Of a DNA stretch of 64,000 nt, positions 45,034 to 52,529 are shown piece after piece (position 1 is the stretch's first letter; every line of letters begins with the position of its first letter). The stretch is from Porphyromonas sp. oral taxon 275. GTDB lineage: Bacteria > Bacteroidota > Bacteroidia > Bacteroidales > Porphyromonadaceae. The notes below the pieces were generated by a model. It was not told where the DNA came from and ran no database searches. It saw nothing but the letters and a program-made list of their open reading frames with translations. Location of the stretch: contig NZ_CP072333.1 in NCBI RefSeq assembly GCF_018127745.1, positions 1,798,001-1,862,000 of the forward strand. Reading direction: 5' to 3'. A program made the translations under genes and the position numbers.

Positions 45034-45453
45034 TACTCTTTATATTTAGTTTGTTTGGTTCAAACGCTTGGGCGACTTCGGGACCGATCCTCACGGACAC
45101 AGGACCCTACAATCGGTTTGCAAAGTAAGTAAAAAAAACGCACTTCAGCAAATGAATACAGCTCTGCCCAGTGCCTAGGCGCACTCTACCCTCGGACGAA
45201 GGTGCGACAGAGCGTAGACGGACGGCCCTTCCCGTCTAGCTTTAGCCTAAGGAGGAGGCTTGGGCGAAGCGCTCGGAGCGCCTCTTCGATGACTCGCGAC
45301 ACCCCTCCCCTAGCCCAGCCGCCCTCCCCTCGCGCTCGGGCAATAGAGCTAGCTGGAGCGCGGTCGGCAAGCCTCCCCAAGGCCTCGCCCCAAGCCCCTC
45401 GTGCTCAGCTAGGCCAAGGGCCGCGGCGCCTCGTGCTAAGGGTAGGAGCCCGT

Positions 45454-45541
45454 GAGGGCTATCCGTCAGCGGGCTGAGGGACGGCAGTGAGCGGCGTCAC
45501 AGCTATCCCTCAAAGCACTGAAGGATATCCCTCAGCAAGGC
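45454..45541. repeat. 22-bp-period palindromic array, element 5 (4 units, one degenerate)
   Basis: Units start at 45454, 45476, 45498 and 45520, exactly 22 bp apart. Unit 3 has lost its left half (CACAGCTATCCCTC), but the spacing is kept. Unit 4 reads GAAGGATATCCCTCAGC. Confidence 0.82.
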
Positions 45542-45699
45542 AAGTGCAGGCGACGAGCGCGCTGGCCCTCCCCCCGAGTAAGCGCTGGGAGCCCTCCACC
45601 GAGCCATCGTCCAGGAGGGGCAGGGTGCGGCCGAAGTAAGGAGAAGAGAAAAAGGCGCAAAGGCTAGGATACAGGGAACTAAGGGACAGGATACAAAGG

Positions 45700-45754
45700 G
45701 GACGCGCCCCCAGGCGGCGTCAGCTCGAGGGCTGGCGTGCCTGGGGGCGCGTCC
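45700..45754 (-). terminator. Hairpin downstream of susD
   Basis: A 16-bp perfect stem (45700-45715 with 45739-45754, GGACGCGCCCCCAGGC) lies 27 bp past the susD stop. The minus-strand tail is only moderately T-rich (CCCTTTGTATC). Confidence 0.75.
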
Positions 45755-45780
45755 TTAGTATAGGGGCTATACGCTCGTGC

Positions 45781-47841
45781 TTACTTCAGCGCATAGGGCT
45801 TGTCCGCGCTGGTCGGCCAGTTGATATTCTGGTAGAAGTAGCTGGCGTCGACCTTACCCGTAGGCGAGCAGAGCTCCATCGTCTGTATGGTGACAGGCGC
45901 GAGGTAGTGCGCGAGGTAGAAGGTGTAGCCGTCGTACATCACGTTGTTGTTCTCCTTGGAGATGATCTGATAGGGACGGTGGTACACGCCGAGGCTGCGC
46001 GCCGAGAGGTTGGACTTAGAGGTACCATCGGCGACGATACGGCTCTTGTACTGGCCGCCTTCCTTGACGAAGTTACCCTGCTTGTCGCGCTCGATGAAGT
46101 AGGGGTAGGTGTACATCTTCGTCCAGATGTTGACGCCCTCGATCTGATAGTTCTTCACCTGGTCCATAGCACACCAGCGGACGAGGTCCTCATTGCGCAT
46201 GCCTTCGCCAGCGAACTCACAGCGGCGCTCGCGGCGGATGCTGTAGAGCGTCTTGTCCACGGGCTGCCCTGCGGAGAAGGCACCCCAGTCGTAGGAGGCG
46301 CGGTTGACGTTGGCCTCCTTGCTCATATCCGTAGCCGCGATCGTCTCGTCGATCGAGCCCGTGATGCCGGCACGCTTACGCAGGGCATCCCAGTACTTAC
46401 GCGCGTCGGCGTCGAGCGTCTTGGTCAGCTCGTAGCTTGCCTCGATGTAGTTGAGGTAAGCCTCGGAGGCGCGCAGGATGGGTACACCCGAGACGTCGTT
46501 CATCTCAGAGCCAGCACGCATGGCAGGGTCGTAGTTGTAGTACTTGCGCTGCGCGTAGCCCGTGACGTCACGTACCTCAGGCTTGTCGATCATATTGGGG
46601 AACTCGTAGGCACGTACCTCGCGCTTCTCCGTGTCGTAGAAGCGGGGAGTCTTCTCATCGAAGAGGAAGAGCGACAGGCGCTCGTCTCTGTCCTTCTTAA
46701 CCTCCTCCAGCGTGGCGTCGGTGTAGCTACCCGTCTTGGCGTAGTAGGGCTTACCATCCTTCATTAGGAAGGACTCGACGAGCCCACGCGTCCAGCCCGA
46801 GTTGGTCCCCGAGATCAGCTGGTGGGAGACGAGGTGCACGATGCCGCGCTCCTTGTTGTACTGGCGCCACAGCAGGATCTCCGAGTAGCCCGCCAGGCTA
46901 CGCGATGCGAACATCTCGTAGTAGGGATTCCAGCCGCTGAAGTTCGGCAGGTCGGGGTTCATCTTGTGGCTATTGGGCGTCAGCTCGACGGCATCGGCCA
47001 CTACCTTGGCGGCGTTCTTAGCCTCGGTGAGGAAGAACTCTACCTCGGCCTGCTGGTTGAAGGTCTTGCCTGCGTTCCACTCCTTATCCTTACCGGGCCA
47101 GTTGGCATCGCCTGGCACACGACCCGAGCCGCGGTGGTGCAGCTCGAAGGTCCCCTCATAGAGGGCGACACGGCTCTTGAGGAGCTGAGCGGCGAGCTTC
47201 GTCAGGCGCTGGTTCGCTGGGTAGCTAGGACGCAGCATCGAGATAGCCTTGTCCAGGTCCTTGAGGATGAAGCGAGCCACCTCATTACGGGGCATACGGC
47301 GCGAGGCCTCGAGGATCAGCTGATCGTCCGTATCCTTGAGGATCTTCGTCTCATCGAGGATGGGGAAGTCGCCGTAGGAGGTCAGCACGTCGAAGTAAAG
47401 CATGGCACGGATGACGTAGGCCTCGCCGATGTAGTGCTTGATGTCGTCGGCGTTCCCCGTGATCGTCCCTGCCTCGTACTTCGGCAGTACGTTGCTGAGG
47501 AAGACATTGACATTGCGGATCGAGGAGATATCAGGCTGCCCCGTGCTCCCGACCTTCCACTGGTCATTGCTGAAGGTCTGGCGGTTGGGCTGGGTGCCGG
47601 CCTGGTTGTCCGTGCCGTTGTCATAGAGGGCGATCCCTGCGTTCCAGCGCCCACTACCATGCCCCTGGAAGATGGAGGCGTAGTAGTTGATGGGGAAGGT
47701 GCTCAGCTGGTCGGCCGTGTTGTAGTAGGCCTTGGGCCCGACCTGGTCCAGCGGATCGCGGTCGAGGACGTTGCACGAAGTGGTAGCCAGGGTAGCCAGT
47801 GCTAGCACCAGCGCCTTCTTAGTACTCTTATATAGGTTCAT
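45781..47841 (-). CDS. SusD/RagB-family nutrient-binding lipoprotein
   Basis: The 686-residue outer-membrane lipoprotein has a lipobox (TTSC, Cys23) followed by NVLDRDPLDQVG, the standard SusD start. TPR-like helices, including HYIGEAYVIRAMLYFDVLTSYGDFPIL (about 118-144), and the C-terminal SusD region (RRERRCEFAGEGMRNEDLVRW) are present. It caps the SusC transporter and binds the ligand. At 686 residues it is longer than typical RagB (~500), with extra sequence in the middle. It starts 11 bp after susC. The ligand, glycan or peptide, cannot be assigned. Confidence 0.93.
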   Translation of the reverse strand: MNLYKSTKKALVLALATLATTSCNVLDRDPLDQVGPKAYYNTADQLSTFPINYYASIFQGHGSGRWNAGIALYDNGTDNQAGTQPNRQTFSNDQWKVGSTGQPDISSIRNVNVFLSNVLPKYEAGTITGNADDIKHYIGEAYVIRAMLYFDVLTSYGDFPILDETKILKDTDDQLILEASRRMPRNEVARFILKDLDKAISMLRPSYPANQRLTKLAAQLLKSRVALYEGTFELHHRGSGRVPGDANWPGKDKEWNAGKTFNQQAEVEFFLTEAKNAAKVVADAVELTPNSHKMNPDLPNFSGWNPYYEMFASRSLAGYSEILLWRQYNKERGIVHLVSHQLISGTNSGWTRGLVESFLMKDGKPYYAKTGSYTDATLEEVKKDRDERLSLFLFDEKTPRFYDTEKREVRAYEFPNMIDKPEVRDVTGYAQRKYYNYDPAMRAGSEMNDVSGVPILRASEAYLNYIEASYELTKTLDADARKYWDALRKRAGITGSIDETIAATDMSKEANVNRASYDWGAFSAGQPVDKTLYSIRRERRCEFAGEGMRNEDLVRWCAMDQVKNYQIEGVNIWTKMYTYPYFIERDKQGNFVKEGGQYKSRIVADGTSKSNLSARSLGVYHRPYQIISKENNNVMYDGYTFYLAHYLAPVTIQTMELCSPTGKVDASYFYQNINWPTSADKPYALK

Positions 47842-47852
47842 CGTAGTCAGGA

Positions 47853-50800
47853 TTAGATATTGACGTTAAGCCCGAAGGAGATGACACGCTGCAGTGGATA
47901 GATCTTACCAGGACCCCAGTCACCACCCGTAGCCTCAGGGTCGAAGATCTTAGGCATCTTGGTGAAGGTCACGAGATTGTCCGCTGAGGTGTAGACACGT
48001 ACGCGGCTCAGACCCCACTTGGTCGTCAGAGAGGTAGGCAGCGTGTAGCCGATCTGGAGGTTCTTGATACGCATGTAGGCAGCGTTCACGATGTAGCGGG
48101 ACTGCGTCTGCATGTTCTTACCCCCAGCGCTGAAGAGCGGACGGGGCAGATAGGCGTTGAGGTTCGCACCGAGGGGGTCACCCTCTGGGCGGAAGAAGTC
48201 CCAGTGCTCCTTGAAGCCTGCCGCCTGCCACTGCCCAGCGCTGGTAGCACCGACCGAGTAAGGCGAAGCGTCGAACCAGTCGCGATGGCCTACGCCCTGC
48301 AGGAAGACGGAGACGTCAATACCATTCCACGAGGCGTCGAGGTTGAGACCGAACTTGTAGCGGGGTACGTTGTAGCCCAGGATGCTGAGGTCACCGTGAT
48401 TGTCCAGGGTGCTGGCGCCGTCGGAGACCGTCTTGTCGCCGTTGAGGTCCTTGTACATGATGTCCCCAGCCTGCCAGTTGGAGCCCCAGGTGGGCTTGTT
48501 CTCCTTGAGGTGCTCGGTCATCTCCTGATTGCTCTTGGCGATACCGACGGTGGTGTAGCCCCAGATCTCACCGACACGCTTACCCGAGTACCAGGTACTG
48601 AGGCTACCGGTGGGGTTGTTGTACTCGGTGACCGTCTGGATGTCGTCGGAGAGGACGAGACGGGCGCCGTAGTTCACCTTACCGATGTTGTCGCGCCAGC
48701 GGAGCTCAGCTTCCCAGCCCTTAGAGACGAGGGTAGCGTTATTGACCTGAGGCAGGCCAGCACCGATGGTGAAGGGCTTGGGCGCAGGAGGACCGACCAT
48801 GTCGCGCGTGGTGCGGTTGAAGTAGTCGAGCTGTCCCTGCAGTCTGTTGTTGAAGGCGCCGAAGTCCAGCCCGACGTTCCAGGACTCGATGCGCTCCCAG
48901 GTCAGCGAGCTGGAGACGAGGCCAGGGGAGTTGGATGTATTCTGTCGCTCGCCGTTGAGGACCCACTGAGAGTTGGCCGTACCGACGGGCTGGGCGAGGA
49001 ACCAAGGATAGAGGGCCTTCACCTCAGTGTTCCCCAGCGTACCCCAGGAGCCACGGAGCTTGAGCATGGAGACGTGCTGCTTGAGCGGAGCGAAGAAGGC
49101 TTCGTTGGCGATGTTCCACCCGAGCGAGAAGGCGGGGAAGGTCGCCCAGCGCTTGTCGCCGATGAAGCGAGAGGAGCCGTTGCGACGCAGGGAGACCTCG
49201 AAGAGGTAGCGCTCGTCGTAGGCGTAGTTGAGACGTGCGAAGTACCCCATCGTAGCCCAGTGCGTGTAGCCACCATAGAGGCTAGGCTTGTCATTGGTAG
49301 CGGTGTTGACGGTCGCTACGTCGTTGGTGATGAGGTCGAGCTTGGTACCGCCGAGGTCGCGATACTTATTGATCTCAAGGTCAAGACCAGCTACGACCTT
49401 GACGTCGTGCTTGTCGGCGAAGAGGTGACGATACTCCCCGTAGTAGCGACCGTTGAAGTAGTTCGTCTTGTAGGCGTCCTCATGGACAGAGGTACGACCC
49501 GCGTCACCACCCTCGCGGCTGGTGAGGACAGGCTCGCCCTTCTTATCGTGGCTATAGATGGCGCGTACGTCCCAGTGGTTATTGGCCGAGGTGACGTTGT
49601 AGTTGTTCTCAGCGCGCAGCATCAGGCCTGCGATGGGTCGAGCCTCGAGGGTGATCTGCTGGGCGGAGTAGTCCTTCTGCGTGCGGTCGATCCCGCTACC
49701 CTCCATCTGGATGATTTCATTCCCTGCGACGTAGTGGCCGTTGGGGTCACGTACGGGGTTGGTCGGCCAGCGGCGGGCGATGTTGTGGAAGAAGAGGCCC
49801 GTCATGTAGCTGGGGCGGGAGTACTCCTCGCGCGTCCAGCGGTTGGTGTAGCCGAGGGTTAGCCAAGGGAGGATCTTGATGTTCATCTTGGCCGTGAGGT
49901 TGTAGCGCTTGAAGAGGTCCGAGCCGTGGCGGATGATCCCCTGCTGATCCAGGACAGCACCGCTGACGTAGTAGTTCACGTTGCCCGAGCCACCCGAGAC
50001 GGAGAGGTTGTGCTCCTGTGTGGGGGCGTTCTTGCGATACATCTCGTCGAACCAGTTGGTGTTGGCCCAGGCGTTGGTATAGAGCGCCCAGTTCTGGTCA
50101 CGATCGTTCCACTCGGTACCGAACTCATCGCCCTTCTCGCTGCGGCCAGCCTTGTAGGCCAGGATACGCTTCATCGCTGCGTCGTTGAAGACGACCCCGT
50201 TCCCGGAGTTGGCCCCTGCGGCGTTGAAGTACTTGGCGAACATCTCCGAGTCCATCATCTCAGGGATCTGCGTCGCGGTAGCGAAGCGCACATTACCCGT
50301 ATAGGATACGCGGGGCTTGCCCTCACGGCCGCTCTTGGTCGTGATGAGGATTACCCCGAAGGCAGCACGCGAGCCGTAGATGGAGCTGGCGGAGGCATCC
50401 TTCAGGACGGAGATATTCTCGATATCGTTGGCCGACAGAGCGTTCATATCGCCCTCCGAGCCGTCGATCAGGATGAGCGGGCTAGCGTTGGAGCCCGAGC
50501 CAATCGTACCTGTACCACGGATGTCGATGCTCAGCTTGCTGTTCAGCGCACCCCCGCTATTACCTACGGAGAGGTTGAGGCCAGGGATCATCCCCTGCAG
50601 TGCCTGACCGACATTCTGCACAGGGCGAGCTGCCAGCGCCTTGGAGTCGAGCTGCGAGACGGCTCCCGTGAGGTTGACACGCTTCTGCGCACCATAGCCG
50701 ACGACGACGACTTCCTGAGTGATCTTGGCGTCCTCGCTCAGCACGACATCGACGGTCGTGCGACCTGCGAGGGCTACCTCCTGCGTCTTCATCCCGATGA

Positions 50801-51047
50801 AGGAGAAGACCAGGGTGGCATTCTTAGCCACTCCCTTGAGGGAGTATTCGCCCTTCATGCCGGTCAGTGCTCCGTTAGACGTGCCCTTGACGCGGACCGA
50901 GACCCCAGGGAGGGCCTCCTTCTTGGCATCGGTGACCGTCCCCTTGACGGTGATCCCCTGTGCCCAGACCAGCGAAGGACTAGCCAGAAGCATCACTAAA
51001 GTGGCCAGGACAGCCACTAGTGATCGTACTCGTAAGAGATACTTCAT
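47853..51047 (-). CDS. SusC/RagA-family TonB-linked outer-membrane transporter
   Basis: The 1064-residue protein has a signal peptide (cut near SLVWAQG, ~30) and a carboxypeptidase-D-like domain (~33-112, VKGTVTDAKKEALPGVSVRVKG). A VVVVGYGAQKRVNLTGAV segment near residue 118 leads into the TonB plug (~120-235, IDIRGTGTIG, VLKDASASSIYGSRAAFGVILITTK). The 22-strand barrel ends VISFGLNVNI. With the downstream SusD it imports a large nutrient using TonB energy. No sensor, glycosidase or peptidase adjoins the pair. A promoter is seen about 200 bp upstream. Confidence 0.95.
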   Translation of the reverse strand: MKYLLRVRSLVAVLATLVMLLASPSLVWAQGITVKGTVTDAKKEALPGVSVRVKGTSNGALTGMKGEYSLKGVAKNATLVFSFIGMKTQEVALAGRTTVDVVLSEDAKITQEVVVVGYGAQKRVNLTGAVSQLDSKALAARPVQNVGQALQGMIPGLNLSVGNSGGALNSKLSIDIRGTGTIGSGSNASPLILIDGSEGDMNALSANDIENISVLKDASASSIYGSRAAFGVILITTKSGREGKPRVSYTGNVRFATATQIPEMMDSEMFAKYFNAAGANSGNGVVFNDAAMKRILAYKAGRSEKGDEFGTEWNDRDQNWALYTNAWANTNWFDEMYRKNAPTQEHNLSVSGGSGNVNYYVSGAVLDQQGIIRHGSDLFKRYNLTAKMNIKILPWLTLGYTNRWTREEYSRPSYMTGLFFHNIARRWPTNPVRDPNGHYVAGNEIIQMEGSGIDRTQKDYSAQQITLEARPIAGLMLRAENNYNVTSANNHWDVRAIYSHDKKGEPVLTSREGGDAGRTSVHEDAYKTNYFNGRYYGEYRHLFADKHDVKVVAGLDLEINKYRDLGGTKLDLITNDVATVNTATNDKPSLYGGYTHWATMGYFARLNYAYDERYLFEVSLRRNGSSRFIGDKRWATFPAFSLGWNIANEAFFAPLKQHVSMLKLRGSWGTLGNTEVKALYPWFLAQPVGTANSQWVLNGERQNTSNSPGLVSSSLTWERIESWNVGLDFGAFNNRLQGQLDYFNRTTRDMVGPPAPKPFTIGAGLPQVNNATLVSKGWEAELRWRDNIGKVNYGARLVLSDDIQTVTEYNNPTGSLSTWYSGKRVGEIWGYTTVGIAKSNQEMTEHLKENKPTWGSNWQAGDIMYKDLNGDKTVSDGASTLDNHGDLSILGYNVPRYKFGLNLDASWNGIDVSVFLQGVGHRDWFDASPYSVGATSAGQWQAAGFKEHWDFFRPEGDPLGANLNAYLPRPLFSAGGKNMQTQSRYIVNAAYMRIKNLQIGYTLPTSLTTKWGLSRVRVYTSADNLVTFTKMPKIFDPEATGGDWGPGKIYPLQRVISFGLNVNI

Positions 51048-51243
51048 GTTGTAGAGGTGTTAGTGTGGATTGATAGCGTTTAGTGTAGTTGTACGACCGA
51101 GGTCTATAGATAGAGCAAGCCGCCTCGTGGGTAGCTGCACCACGGCGCTGCCCCTAGGGGCTCCGCAGCGCGCCAGCCTCTTGGCGGCACCATTTGTATA
51201 ATATGGTTAAATCCTTGCATCCTGCTCTGCAAACCTTTTGTGC

Positions 51244-51273
51244 CAAATTTAGACAAATTTGAAGCAATACAAA
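51244..51273 (-). promoter_or_regulatory. Promoter of susC-susD (-33 and -7 boxes)
   Basis: The minus strand has TTTG (51270-51273), an 18-bp spacer and TAAATTTG (51244-51251), which fits the Bacteroidetes -33/-7 consensus. The predicted leader to susC is about 190 nt, long enough to carry post-transcriptional control. Confidence 0.6.
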
Positions 51274-51614
51274 GCCGCGCCGAGGGATTGGATTTATTAA
51301 ATTTTGATGATAAGTAAAGCCACTTAATATCATCACCTTACCAGCCTCCCAAGAAAGTCCCTAAGCAGCCCCCAAAGTCGCGCGCCGCGCCCCAAAGCGC
51401 CCGGGAGGCCCTAACGATCGAAGTATAAATTTATTCCCAGGCGTACATTATTTAACATATTCATACACTATCAGCGCCCTCCGAGACCGCCCGAAGCTCC
51501 TCCAAGGTCGCTCCCGAAGGCGGCAGCAGCAAAGCACGAGCAGCACCCAAGGATAAGCCTCTGAGCGCCCCACACAGGTGTGCTGCCGCGCTGGCGGACG
51601 CCCCATCCCGCCCT

Positions 51615-51712
51615 GAGGGATATCAGTCAGCTCGCTGACTGCCGTCGGTGGGCACCGTCACTGCCGTCAGTCAGCGCGCCGAGGGATAGCAGTCAGTACG
51701 CTGAAGGAGATA
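51615..51712. repeat. 22-bp-period palindromic array, element 6 (5 units)
   Basis: Units start at 51615, 51637, 51659, 51681 and 51703, an exact 22-bp period. Units 2 and 3 have lost GAGGGA but keep GCCGTC(A/G)GT. Unit 4 is GAGGGATAGCAGTCAG. The element runs directly into the first 230-bp direct repeat. Confidence 0.82.
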
Positions 51713-51940
51713 AGACGAATAAGCACGCAGACGACAGACCTAGCACAGCGCCACGCGACTTCGGAGGATCGCCCCTGTAGGGCTCTATACTTCTTTGTCC
51801 AAGCACCCCAGGGTTTGGTCGCCCTTACAGGGCTACGCACCCTGGGCTTTGAATAGGGTCGCCCCTATAGGGACTTAGCGCCATGAAGAACAAGCAGGCA
51901 CACGGGTGGCTAGCGAACAGCGAGATCCGACATGCCAGCT
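51711..51940. repeat. 230-bp direct repeat, copy A
   Basis: It begins TAAGACGAATAAGCACGCAG and ends GAGATCCGACATGCCAGC. It recurs 380 bp downstream with few changes and one small indel. It contains GGTTTGGTCGCCCTTACAGG and GGGTCGCCCCTATAGGGAC, members of the dispersed family also found at 9.7-10.4 kb. Confidence 0.88.
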
Positions 51941-52090
51941 GCGCCCTCCACACCGACTGCCTACGAACGGCCACGCAAGCCCCAGCGGGGCGATCCATCC
52001 AGAGCCTAGGGTGCGTAGCCCTGTAAGGGCGACCAAACCCTGGGTCAAGTCCCCCCCCAATATCCCCAAGAGCCCTACAGGGGCGACCCA

Positions 52091-52320
52091 TAAGACGAAT
52101 AAGCACGCAGACGACACACCTGGCACAGCGCCACGCGCCTTCGGAGGATCGCCCCTGTAGGGCTCTATACTTCTTTTATCCAAGCACCCCAGGGTTTGGT
52201 CGCCCTTACAGGGCTACGCACCCTGGGCTTTGAATAGGGTCGCCCCTATAGGGGCTTAGCACCATGAAGAACAAGCAGGCACACGGGTGGCTAGCGAACA
52301 GCGAGATCCGACATGCCAGC
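52091..52320. repeat. 230-bp direct repeat, copy B
   Basis: This copy starts at 52091, with TAAGACGAATAAGCACGCAG as in copy A at 51711. The 150 bp between the copies hold an inverted member of the same dispersed family (51978-52090). Confidence 0.88.
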
Positions 52321-52450
52321 AGCGCCACCACGGGAAGCTAGCGGACGGCACGATTCACATACCAGTAGCACCCTCCGCACCTACAGCCTACGAACAGCCA
52401 CGCAAGCAGGCACACAGCGGTCGTAGCGAAGCGGGGGCGGCGACTCAGCC

Positions 52451-52507
52451 CATATAAAGAAGCCCTGCGAGGCGGAGGCTGCCGCAGCAGCTCCGCCCCG
52501 CAGGGCT
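52451..52507 (-). terminator. Intrinsic terminator of purL
   Basis: AGCCCTGCG-GGCGGAG at 52461-52477 pairs with CTCCGCC-CGCAGGGCT at 52491-52507. On the minus strand it is followed by TTCTTTATATGG. Confidence 0.82.
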
Positions 52508-52529
52508 CTTTGCTTAGTCGCTCGGGAGG

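Larger units (their letters stand above)
45034..45780. other. Intergenic region between susD and rpmB
   Basis: No gene is supported in 750 bp. It holds a near-consensus -7 box for rpmB (45121-45128, TTACTTTG), 22-bp array element 5 (45454-45541) and a susD terminator hairpin (45700-45754). Confidence 0.65.
51048..52529. other. Large intergenic region upstream of susC
   Basis: No gene is supported in 1.48 kb. It holds the susC promoter, 22-bp array element 6, two 230-bp direct repeats with dispersed GGTCGCCCCT-family copies, and the purL terminator. Short open frames here are translations of the repeats. Confidence 0.7.

Noticed and set aside
51825..52183. 93- and 102-codon frames in the susC upstream region
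   Set aside because: They read the dispersed GGTCGCCCCT repeats and the direct repeat copies. No coding evidence.
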